64,000 nucleotides of DNA, from the NCBI GenBank assembly GCA_965200505.1, contig OZ241343.1, positions 434,001 to 498,000 of the forward strand, in the 5' to 3' direction. Positions 26,417 through 34,767 of this stretch are shown piece by piece (position 1 is the first letter of the stretch; every line of letters begins with the position of its first letter). This DNA is from VXNE01 sp965200505. GTDB lineage: Bacteria > Pseudomonadota > Gammaproteobacteria > Pseudomonadales > Azotimanducaceae. The notes below the pieces were generated by a model. That model had not been told where the DNA came from, did not search any database, and saw nothing but the letters and a program-made list of their open reading frames with translations. Both the position numbers and the translations under genes were made by a program.

Positions 26417-26484
26417 GGGCGGCTTGGCTCCGGCGGGCGTGACCGCGAGCCGTCGAAACGGCCGCGGTGGGTGCCCGAGCTGGT

Positions 26485-27141
26485 TCAGGTGGCGAACGTC
26501 GCCAGTGGTTCGACGTCGCATGTGACGCCGGTGCCGCCCAAACCGCAGTAGCCGTTCGGCACCTTCGCCAAGTACTGCTGGTGGTAGTGCTCCGCGTAGT
26601 AGAAGGGCGGCGCCGCGCCGAGTTCCGTGGTGATTGGGCCTACGCCCGCCGCGGTGAGGGCCTCGCCAAACACTTCCTTGGAGCGCTCCGCCGTCTCGCG
26701 CTGGGCATCGTCGTGCCAATAGAGCGCAGACCGATACTGCGTGCCCAAGTCGTTCCCTTGGCGCATGCCTTGGGTGGGGTCGTGGCCTTCCCAGAACACT
26801 TTGAGCAGCGTGGCATAGCTCACCAGCGTCGGATCGAACACCACGAGGACAGCCTCGGTATGCCCGGTGAGGCCAGAGCACACCTCCTCGTAGGCCGGGT
26901 TCTCCGTGACGCCCCCGGCATAGCCCACCGCCGTGACGAAGACGCCGGGCGTCTCCCAGAACTTCCGCTCCGCCCCCCAGAAGCAACCCATGCCCACCAG
27001 CAGGCGTTCCAGCCCATCCGGAAACGGCGGCTGCATGGGATTGCCGTTGACGAAGTGCCGCGCCGGCACAGGCACCGGCCGGTCGCGCCCCGGCAACGCC
27101 TCCGCCGCCGTCGGCAAGCGCAGCTTGAAGTGCAGTGACAT
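26485..27141 (-). CDS. msrA: Peptide methionine sulfoxide reductase A
   Basis: 218 residues. The catalytic GCFWGAERKFW is intact, with VGYAGG, GHTEAV, FWEGHDPTQGMRQGNDLGTQYRS and the C-terminal NGYCGLGGTG supplying a resolving Cys. It repairs oxidised methionine in proteins. ATG 27141 follows AGGG by seven bases; a GTG three codons earlier is less likely. Part of this gene (26929-27015) is repeated at 32453-32540. Confidence 0.96.
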   Translation of the reverse strand: MSLHFKLRLPTAAEALPGRDRPVPVPARHFVNGNPMQPPFPDGLERLLVGMGCFWGAERKFWETPGVFVTAVGYAGGVTENPAYEEVCSGLTGHTEAVLVVFDPTLVSYATLLKVFWEGHDPTQGMRQGNDLGTQYRSALYWHDDAQRETAERSKEVFGEALTAAGVGPITTELGAAPPFYYAEHYHQQYLAKVPNGYCGLGGTGVTCDVEPLATFAT

Positions 27142-27219
27142 GGTGAACACCCTAAGTAGCTAAGCGGCCATGTTAACGGATGATCCTTCGGCGCACGACG
27201 AACGTTCCCACAGCGCCCC

Positions 27220-27293
27220 GAGTGTGCTTCCCCCTGCCGCAGTATCTTTCCGCACCTTCTCGCCGCGGGATTCCAAGAACACTTCCCCGGTGC
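27220..27293 (-). pseudogene. Fragment of an AlbA_2-type gene
   Basis: 74 bases closely matching 33510-33582, inside the 3' part of the AlbA_2 gene at 33437-34642 (shared: TTCCCCCTGCCGCAG, CGCCGCGGGATTCCAAGAAC). It carries substitutions and one inserted T, which breaks the frame. No other part of the gene is present here. Confidence 0.75.
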
Positions 27294-27374
27294 AACGCGT
27301 ATCTCCGGTAGGTCAGGTTGTGGCCCGCCCGTAGGCTTGCGAAAATTGCCGCGACCTGTGCAAGGAGGCGCGGC

Positions 27375-30300
27375 ATGGAACCAAGGCGCTGGACCGGTGC
27401 CGCCATCGTCTTCGGTGCGGTACTCGCCGTGGCCAGTGCCGTGTTCTGGCTGTCACTCCCCGAGCCGTCGCCGGTGCCCGATGTCGCTTTGGATGTGGAG
27501 CGCCAAACGAAACTCGCGGCGATGGGCCGCATTGAGGCGCAGAGCCGAGGCGCACCCCCAATGCCTCACGTGGAGGCGGCGCCCGTGGAACGCCGGCCAC
27601 CGGCGGCCGCGGCCGATTCGCAGACACCTCCGCCAGCGACGCCGCCCGGCTATGCGTTCGTCCCCGCGCCGGCGCAGATGACCAAGGCGCTTCTTCCCGG
27701 TGTCATCGGCGCGCAACCAGCCGCGACGCCGAACGGCGAGGTGGAGTGGCTGGGCGCGGCGGACGCCATCCCCACCTTGGCGCATCAAGCCGAAGTTGCG
27801 GGACGCGATTGGTCGTTCGGCTGGCTGCGGCTTGTCGAAGGCGCCACCGCGGGCGAGCTGGCCGGGCGTCTGGATGCCCTCGGCGGCGAGGTGTTGGGCA
27901 CCTCCGGCAATCTAGTGCGCGTCAAGCTGCCGCGCAGTCTCGCCGACTTGCGCGCCATCGATGCCCTGCCCGCCGTGGATGGCGTGGGCACCCGGCCGAG
28001 CAAGCGCAAGTTCGCAACGTTGCGCGAGGCGCTGCGGCGCAGCCCCGACATTGCGCGGACACCGGTGCTCATCAGCCTGATGGTCGACGATCCAGACGGT
28101 CGTTGGCGGCGGGCGCTGGAGGCCGCCGGCGCCACCGTCGGCGCCTTCCACGCCGATGTCCGCGCCTATCCGGCCAATGTGCATCGGCAAGACTTGGCGG
28201 CGGTTGCCGCCTTGGACGTCGTCGTGGCCATCGATCCGGTGCGCATCGGCCGCGGCGCCTTGGATCGCGCCGCGATGGCGATGGGAGCAGACGCGCTGCG
28301 CACCTACGACGCCGGCACCGGATTGTTCTCCGGCATCGGCGGCGCCCCCATTCCCGTTGGCGTGATGGACAGCGGCCTCAACATCGAACACGACGACATC
28401 GGCACCAACCGAGAGAGCATCTGCGGCATCAACCTGCTGCCGACGTCTGAAAGCGACCCGCAGGAAGACGAAGCCGACCTATGGCGCGATGCCGGCGACC
28501 ACGGCACGCACGTCACCGGCATCCTGCTTGGCAACGGGCGCACGGATCCCCGCTTTGCCGGGATGGCCCCGCTGGTGCGGCACATTCGCTTCGCCAAGGT
28601 GCTGCACCAATCGACGGGCGCCGGCACCACCGCCGGCTTCATGCGCGCCATGGATTGGCTCGCGCGCGCCACGAGCTGCCCGGAGGCGGATGATCCCGTC
28701 AAGCCGTTGATCGTCAACATGAGCCTGTCCGCGTCTGGTCGCCAATGGCGCGGCCGCGAAGTGGACCAGCGCAAACTGGACGCCGTGGTCTGGAACCATC
28801 GCCAGCTCTACGTGGTCGCGCAGGACAACGCCCGCGACGAGGCTTTCTCGAACTTCGCCGCGGCAAAGAACTCGCTGGCGGTCGGCGCCGTCGCCAACGA
28901 CGGCGAACTGGCGTCGTTCAGCTCGTTCGGGCCCACCGCGGATGGTCGGCTCGCGCCGCAAGTAGTCGCCACCGGCGTGCGCATGTTCTCCGCCAAGGGC
29001 GACGGCAGTCGCGACGGACGCATCGTGTTCAGCGGCACGAGCATGGCTTCGCCAACAACCGCCGGCGTAGCCGCTTTGTTGATGGAGGCCGCCCCGGCGC
29101 ACCGCGAACAACCGGCGCTCGCCCGGGCGCGGCTGATGGCGAGCGCCATCAAGCCGGACGCTTGGCTGGATTCACCGCAACGGTTTCCCGCGAGCAACAC
29201 CGCTGGGCCAGGCGCCCTGCAGCATCAATTCGGTCTCGGCAAGGTCTCGGCGCGCACCAGCGTGTTGCAGCGCGATCAGGCGGACGGCTGGACTAGCGGC
29301 AGCGCGGTCGCCGAGCTCGAAGCCGGCGAATACGCCTACCACGACATCGTGGTGCCATCGGGCGCCAGTCGCCTCGACGTGGCAATGACATGGGACGAGC
29401 CCGCCGCCGATGCGATCGGCGCCGCGGTGTTGAACGACTTGGACCTCTACCTGGATGCTGGCGCGGACTGCGGTTCGGGCGCCTGCGGCGAACACTCCTC
29501 CACTTCCAGGAAGGACAACGTGGAATGGCTGGTGGTGCGCGATCCCGCCCCCGGCACCTACCGCGTGAAGGTGATCGGCGAGCGCATCTACACCGCCGCG
29601 CCCCGGGCCGCGGTGGCGTGGACGGTGATCCGCGGCGACTCGACGCCAACGCTGCAAGTGCGTTCGAGCAGCGGCGTGCTGACTGGCGAGGGCGGCCAGC
29701 CGCTGACCTTGACGGTCGCCAGCAACGGCTACGTGGCGGCCGGCGTGCGGCTGAGCATCGCCTGTCGGAACTCGGACGGCGCTGGCAGCTGCGAAACAGG
29801 AACGTTTTTCGAGGATCTGCAAGTCCAGCGTGAAGACGGCGTAAGCGTGGCGGACTTGGATGCCGGCCGCTATCAAGGGCTTACCAGCGTAGAGAGTGTG
29901 CCGGTGATCGGCGACAGCTACGTCGCTCTGCCCCTGCCGCTCGGCGAGATCGCCGCCGGCGAGGAGCGCGAAGTGCGGCTGTCGGTCAGCTATCCAGCCA
30001 ACGAGCCCGCGCGTCTCTACGTCCAAGTGGACGCTTGGAACGCGATCGGCGCGTCCACGACCGTCGAGTTGCGTCGTTCAGGCAGCACGGCCGCAGACGC
30101 CGCGCCGGCGGCCAACCACACATTCGCCCGCGCCGAGACGCTGCGCGGTGAGTCGGGCCAGCGGACGACGGACCTCCTGCTGGCGCGGACCGAACCGGCG
30201 GAGCCGCTGTTTCGGGAGCCCGTCAACCGGCTGGACGACACCGTGGATCGACCGACCAAGTCGGCTTGGTTCGCTTGGACCCCGCCGAGCGACGGCTTCT

Positions 30301-32387
30301 ACCGGTTCGGCGTTGCGCGGCGGGACGCGATTCGCGAACACGAAGTGCGCGTGGACATATTCCACGGCGAGCGCATCGCGGACAGCCGGCGCTTGGGCAG
30401 CGCGCGGTGGGGCGCGGATGCGCTGTTACAAGCGGGTCGACGCTATCGCATTCGCGTTAGCGCGGAACGTGGCGCCGTACCGATCACGCTGCGTTGGGAG
30501 GCCGCGACGCGCCCCGCCAACGACGACTTCGCCGCCGCCGAGGCGATCGCCGGCGCCTCCGGTTCGTTCGCCGGCACCACTTGGGGCGCCACCTTGGAGC
30601 GCGGCGAGTGGCTAGGGCCGCTGGTCGCTTCGGCGTGGCATCGCTGGACCGCGCCCAGCGACGGCGTGTGGCAGTTCTGGACCACAGACGGCGAGCTGGC
30701 GGTGCTCCGAGGCGGGACGGTCTCCAACTTGCGGCTGGTTTCCGGCATGCCCTCGTCCTTCCTGAGACTACCGGTGAGGGCTGGCTTGGAGTACCGCATC
30801 GCCGCGCTCGCCAGCGATGCCACGGTGGGTTCGGGCCCCTACGAGCTGATGTGGGCACCCTACCACGGGCGGTTCCCCGACAACCCCAACGACCTCTTCG
30901 CCAATGCTGAGGAGATGGGGGAATCCGCATCGGGCAGCTACGATGTTTACGCGGACGCCGATGGGACGGTGGAGCCCGGCGAGCCGGCCGAGACCGGCGC
31001 GCGCACACGGTGGTGGTCTTGGCGGGCACCGAACGACGGCCGTGTCACCTGGCGGTTGAATCCAATCGGCTTCGGCTTCGCTGCAGCCGCGTTCGCCGGT
31101 ACCGAGCTCAACGACTTGGAGCTGCTGGCGGCCAGCGACGGCGACCGCATTGGCACACTGTCTGAGTTTGCGTTCAACGTCCGAGCCGGCGAGCGCTACT
31201 GGATCGGCACCGGGCTGCATCCCGACGACGCCTTCGGCGAGACCATCGCCAGCGCCACGCTGGAGTGGGCACCGACGCCGGCCAACGACGGCCTCGCCGT
31301 GGCGGCGGCCATCGCAGCCGCAAGCGGCTCGGCTTCCGGCGACAACCGTTACGCGACGGTCGAAGGGCACGAAACGAGCCGGCACGGTGGTTCGTCCGTA
31401 TGGTGGAGTTTCGATGCCCCCAGCACCGGCGCCTACCGCTTCGCCGTGACGGGATCCAACCAAACGCTGACGGTCTATCGGCGCAACGGCGACGGCATGG
31501 CGGACTTGGAGCAGATTGACGCGGGCGGCAACGAAGTGATCTTCGATGCCATCGCCGGCACCCGCTACGCCGTGCGCGTGGGCGCCATCGGCCAAGGCGG
31601 GCCCTTCACGTTGCGCTGGTCGCAGGAGCGCCCGGCCGGACACACCGGAGGCCCAAGCCACTTCGTCGCGCTGCTGCCGGCCACCATGGCGGAGAGCGAG
31701 CGGGTGGGCGATCAAGAGCTCATTGAGGGTTTCGTGCGCGTGATCAATCGGTCATCGGAACCCGGCACCGTGCGCATCGCCGCCCACGACGACGCCGGCC
31801 ACGCCGGCCGCGAGACCGTGACGCTCAGCATCGCCGCCAACCAGCGCCGCCACTTCAATGCCGGCGATTTGGAGAATGGCAACCTCGACAAAGGCTTGTC
31901 CGGCGCCATCGGCAACGGCCAGGGTGACTGGCGGCTCAGTCTGACGACCGACTTGGACGTTGACGTGTTCGTCTATGCCCGCACCAAACCCGGCGGGTTC
32001 CTCACGGCGCTGCACGACACCGCGCCCTGCACGTCGGGCCGCTGCCGCGTGGCCGTGTTCAATCCGGGCAGCAACGTCCGCCAGCGCAGCCTGCTGCGGC
32101 TGGTCAACCCCGGAGAAGAAGCCGCCGCGGTCACCATCACCGGCACCGACGACGCCGGCGAATCGCCCGGCACCGCGGTGCGGCTGCAGCTGGCGGCGCG
32201 GGTGGCGATCACGCTGACGGCGCAGGAACTTGAGGACGGCACCCGCGAAGGGCTAAGCGGATGGCTCGGCGACGGTGCCGGCAAATGGGAACTGGTCGTC
32301 GAGGCGGATCACCCGATTCATGTGATGAGCCTGCTGCAGAGCCCCACGGGGCATCTAACTAATCTGTCTTCGACGCATGGTCAGTAG
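27375..32387 (+). CDS. Large exported S8 (subtilisin-like) serine peptidase
   Basis: 1670 residues. Start ATG 27375 has AGGAGG six bases upstream. An N-terminal membrane segment (WTGAAIVFGAVLAVASAVFWL) leads to a prodomain, then the subtilase triad: D332 in GVMDSGL, H376 in DHGTHVTGI and S556 in GTSMASPTTAG. After the peptidase come beta-rich domains. Four related modules of about 120 residues lie between roughly residues 905 and 1415, each opening with an AN-type start and containing a W-x-x-P-S-G motif (AWFAWTPPSDGFYRF, AWHRWTAPSDGVWQF, WWSWRAPNDGRVTW, VWWSFDAPSTGAYRF). The C-terminal part repeats VINRSSEPGTVRIAAHDDAG / LVNPGEEAAAVTITGTDDAG. Probably surface-attached or secreted. Fragments of unrelated genes flank it on both sides. 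Confidence 0.9.
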   Translation: MEPRRWTGAAIVFGAVLAVASAVFWLSLPEPSPVPDVALDVERQTKLAAMGRIEAQSRGAPPMPHVEAAPVERRPPAAAADSQTPPPATPPGYAFVPAPAQMTKALLPGVIGAQPAATPNGEVEWLGAADAIPTLAHQAEVAGRDWSFGWLRLVEGATAGELAGRLDALGGEVLGTSGNLVRVKLPRSLADLRAIDALPAVDGVGTRPSKRKFATLREALRRSPDIARTPVLISLMVDDPDGRWRRALEAAGATVGAFHADVRAYPANVHRQDLAAVAALDVVVAIDPVRIGRGALDRAAMAMGADALRTYDAGTGLFSGIGGAPIPVGVMDSGLNIEHDDIGTNRESICGINLLPTSESDPQEDEADLWRDAGDHGTHVTGILLGNGRTDPRFAGMAPLVRHIRFAKVLHQSTGAGTTAGFMRAMDWLARATSCPEADDPVKPLIVNMSLSASGRQWRGREVDQRKLDAVVWNHRQLYVVAQDNARDEAFSNFAAAKNSLAVGAVANDGELASFSSFGPTADGRLAPQVVATGVRMFSAKGDGSRDGRIVFSGTSMASPTTAGVAALLMEAAPAHREQPALARARLMASAIKPDAWLDSPQRFPASNTAGPGALQHQFGLGKVSARTSVLQRDQADGWTSGSAVAELEAGEYAYHDIVVPSGASRLDVAMTWDEPAADAIGAAVLNDLDLYLDAGADCGSGACGEHSSTSRKDNVEWLVVRDPAPGTYRVKVIGERIYTAAPRAAVAWTVIRGDSTPTLQVRSSSGVLTGEGGQPLTLTVASNGYVAAGVRLSIACRNSDGAGSCETGTFFEDLQVQREDGVSVADLDAGRYQGLTSVESVPVIGDSYVALPLPLGEIAAGEEREVRLSVSYPANEPARLYVQVDAWNAIGASTTVELRRSGSTAADAAPAANHTFARAETLRGESGQRTTDLLLARTEPAEPLFREPVNRLDDTVDRPTKSAWFAWTPPSDGFYRFGVARRDAIREHEVRVDIFHGERIADSRRLGSARWGADALLQAGRRYRIRVSAERGAVPITLRWEAATRPANDDFAAAEAIAGASGSFAGTTWGATLERGEWLGPLVASAWHRWTAPSDGVWQFWTTDGELAVLRGGTVSNLRLVSGMPSSFLRLPVRAGLEYRIAALASDATVGSGPYELMWAPYHGRFPDNPNDLFANAEEMGESASGSYDVYADADGTVEPGEPAETGARTRWWSWRAPNDGRVTWRLNPIGFGFAAAAFAGTELNDLELLAASDGDRIGTLSEFAFNVRAGERYWIGTGLHPDDAFGETIASATLEWAPTPANDGLAVAAAIAAASGSASGDNRYATVEGHETSRHGGSSVWWSFDAPSTGAYRFAVTGSNQTLTVYRRNGDGMADLEQIDAGGNEVIFDAIAGTRYAVRVGAIGQGGPFTLRWSQERPAGHTGGPSHFVALLPATMAESERVGDQELIEGFVRVINRSSEPGTVRIAAHDDAGHAGRETVTLSIAANQRRHFNAGDLENGNLDKGLSGAIGNGQGDWRLSLTTDLDVDVFVYARTKPGGFLTALHDTAPCTSGRCRVAVFNPGSNVRQRSLLRLVNPGEEAAAVTITGTDDAGESPGTAVRLQLAARVAITLTAQELEDGTREGLSGWLGDGAGKWELVVEADHPIHVMSLLQSPTGHLTNLSSTHGQ

Positions 32388-32452
32388 CAAGCATCGACTC
32401 CACATCGCATTGCACGAAACAGAGCGAAGATCATGGCGAGAAGGCAGGCGAA

Positions 32453-32540
32453 CCGCCGTGACGAAGACGCCGGGCGTCTCCCAGAACTTCCGCTCCGCGC
32501 CCCCAAAAACAGCCCATGCCCACCAGCAGGCGTTCCAGCC
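32453..32540 (-). pseudogene. Fragment of msrA
   Basis: 88 bases almost identical to 26929-27015 within msrA, reading GAERKFWETPGVFVTAV on the minus strand. The motif before it is changed (GCFWG becomes AVFGG), so the catalytic Cys is gone. It lies 65 bases after the subtilase stop and has no other msrA sequence around it. Confidence 0.8.
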
Positions 32541-32628
32541 CGAAGCAGGAAGGGCACTCAACGTCGCACACCGCTGATGCCGGTCAAGCCGTAGGCGATC
32601 ACCAATTGGGCGCTAGGGGTGTGAACAC

Positions 32629-33402
32629 CTAGGCCAGTTCCCACCAACCCCACTGGGAGTCTCGCTTGAGAACGCCTTCCTCCTTCAGCTGTTGGCGCAA
32701 CCAATGCGCGTTGTTACTCCAAACTGCTAGACCGTTACTGAGCTTCTTCAAGTCAGCCTGGCTTAGATTCATCTCCTTTTCTAAGCTGCTCAGGACATCC
32801 TTGGCGCGCGCCCGGCCACCGAGTCTCTTCAACACGTCTATGATGGGCTGACGGAAAGACGCTTTAGGAGTTACCCGTTGTGGCGGTTTCGTCCCCGTAC
32901 CAAGCCTAACGCGGTTCTCTTCTTCATGCCCGCGACCAGCGGCGCGCATCTTATTCTTCTTCATGGCCGCCACAGCACTTCGAGTGACACCAAATTCCCG
33001 GGCCACGTCCGCTTGCGTTGCACCCTCGCAGAGCATCTTCCAACCCTTTTCGTGCCACCCACCTCGCCTTTTCGCCGGGTCGATCGGGTCGGGCAACGGT
33101 TGCTTGCTGCTGGCCACACAGTCCAACATTGGTTTCACATGTTCGACATCAACGGCGAACCACTCACCTTTCATCATTTCCTTGTGCAGAATCCGGTGAA
33201 ATGCGCGTTCTACCGTGTCCATGTCGTCGACTTGTACATACTTGACGATCCTGATCGGCCTACTGGTAACGCTACCGTTGAGCTGTCGCTCCCTCTCCTT
33301 AGGGTTGGTCGTCTGTCCGACCTTGCAAAAGCCGTCCCCCAAAATGCTACTCGTCGCGACATAGATGTAGCCATGTTCGCCCATACCCTGCTCCTCCATC
33401 AA
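32629..33402 (-). CDS. GIY-YIG (T5orf172-like) nuclease with HTH and winged-helix domains
   Basis: 257 residues; start at 33402 or at the later ATG giving MGEHGYIYVATS. The N-domain has YIYVATSSILGDGFCKVGQTTNPKERERQL, a GIY-YIG/T5orf172 pattern with the tyrosines, KVG and R, then EWFAVD with the expected E. The middle, ATQADVAREFGVTRSAVAAM, is a helix-turn-helix. The C-terminus, VWSNNAHWLRQQLKEEGVLKRDSQWGWWEL, looks like the winged-helix N-domain of Mrr-type restriction proteins. It is less GC-rich than surrounding genes. Together with the AlbA_2 genes behind it, it could form a defence module. Confidence 0.8.
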   Translation of the reverse strand: MMEEQGMGEHGYIYVATSSILGDGFCKVGQTTNPKERERQLNGSVTSRPIRIVKYVQVDDMDTVERAFHRILHKEMMKGEWFAVDVEHVKPMLDCVASSKQPLPDPIDPAKRRGGWHEKGWKMLCEGATQADVAREFGVTRSAVAAMKKNKMRAAGRGHEEENRVRLGTGTKPPQRVTPKASFRQPIIDVLKRLGGRARAKDVLSSLEKEMNLSQADLKKLSNGLAVWSNNAHWLRQQLKEEGVLKRDSQWGWWELA

Positions 33403-33436
33403 CCAGCAAAGAGACTATGCCTGCCGAGCTCGGGGG

Positions 33437-34642
33437 TCAAACTTGCGGCCGCCGCCACAGCGTCAGCCGCAGCTCGTCCCCGAACAACCGATATTCCGGC
33501 TTCCGCCCGGAGTGCGCTTCCCCCTGCCGCAGGATCTTCCGCACGCCCTCGCCGCGGGATTCCAAGAACACCTCCCCGGTGCGCTTGCTGCGCTGGCGGG
33601 AGAGGAAACTCACCAAGAGCTGGTTGCGGGTGAAGGTGCGGTAGGGCATGTCAGTGAGCGTCAGCGTGTTGGGCAGCCCGCCCGGGCTGTAGAGCTCCAG
33701 CCTGTCCGTGAACAGGAACAGGCGTATCTTCGAGCCGCCGATGGCGTAGTCGCGGTGCGCGACAGCGTTGACGATGGCCTCGTCCACCACGTCGATGTCG
33801 TAGGCGGGCACAGCGCCATCGGCACGTCCTTCCTGCATGAACTGCGCGACGAAGGCGGTGGCGGCGTCGATCTGGTCTGAAGCGGGGCCGGCGAGGCGCT
33901 CAACGTGCGTCAGATGGTCGGACGAGAGTTCGCTGCCGGCGTAACAGGCGGCTTCTATGGAGCAGGAGGGCAGGAAATCCGCCGGCTCCGTGGCGAAGGC
34001 GAGCAGCCCTGCCACCGTCGGGCGATCCTCGCCCTGTTCGTCCGGCGTGGTGACGCGGGTGTTGCGCAGCAGATCCAGCCACGGGATGGTCGGCGAACGG
34101 CCAAAGAACGCTTCGAGGCGATGTTGGTTGAGGGCCGAGACGCTGGCCACGAGCACGGCTCGCTCGTCGAAGATGTACTCGCGGCCGCGTTGTTGGAACA
34201 AGCGCACGAGCTCCGGTGGCGTGAGATCGCGCTTCGTGCTGCCAACGCGCTGATAGTAGCGCCCTCCGGTGGTGCGATGCACATAGAGGCCACGCGGAAT
34301 CTCAGCAAGAATCAAATGTTTGCACACGCCGTCGTTTCGCACCACATGCTTGCGGACGATGGGGCGGATGGGCGGGTCACAGTTCTGCGTGGCGATGTTG
34401 AAAAGCCACCGCTCCACCGCGTCAAGGCGCTCTTGGGGGATGCCCAGCGGTGCGCCAGCGTCGTTCACACCGAGGAAGAGCGTGCCACCGTCCGCGTTGG
34501 CGAACGCCACCAACTCGCCGGCCACGGATTCGGCGTTCGGTGCCCGCACGCCACGGCTCGTCAACCGCAACTCTTTGAACTCAGCGCGGCTGTCTTCGCC
34601 TGCGAGAAGCTGGCCTTGGATCTGTTCGGCGGCGTCGAACAT
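33437..34642 (-). CDS. AlbA_2/Schlafen-type ATP-binding protein
   Basis: 401-residue protein. The N-terminal AlbA_2 (Schlafen-like) domain shows SRAEFKELRL and VAFANADGGTLFLGVNDAGAPLG; RYYQRVGSTKRDLTPPEL ends it. The C-terminal half has EAIVNAVAHRDYAIGGSKIRLFLFTDRLELYSPGGLP, an HATPase-like block found in this RecG-C-like family. Such proteins are reported as regulators or defence-associated RNases/ATPases. A 74-base part of its 3' end is repeated at 27220-27293. The gene ends 35 bases before the GIY-YIG start. Confidence 0.85.
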   Translation of the reverse strand: MFDAAEQIQGQLLAGEDSRAEFKELRLTSRGVRAPNAESVAGELVAFANADGGTLFLGVNDAGAPLGIPQERLDAVERWLFNIATQNCDPPIRPIVRKHVVRNDGVCKHLILAEIPRGLYVHRTTGGRYYQRVGSTKRDLTPPELVRLFQQRGREYIFDERAVLVASVSALNQHRLEAFFGRSPTIPWLDLLRNTRVTTPDEQGEDRPTVAGLLAFATEPADFLPSCSIEAACYAGSELSSDHLTHVERLAGPASDQIDAATAFVAQFMQEGRADGAVPAYDIDVVDEAIVNAVAHRDYAIGGSKIRLFLFTDRLELYSPGGLPNTLTLTDMPYRTFTRNQLLVSFLSRQRSKRTGEVFLESRGEGVRKILRQGEAHSGRKPEYRLFGDELRLTLWRRPQV

Positions 34643-34767
34643 GGGGATGTGGTGCGGTGCTCAGTCCGAGCAGTTCGGTGGTCGCCATCATACGCCGGCC
34701 TCGGCGCGGCCGGGCGTACCGGGACAGTCTCGCAAGCGGCAGATTCCGCCCAGAGCATCGCGCATGG

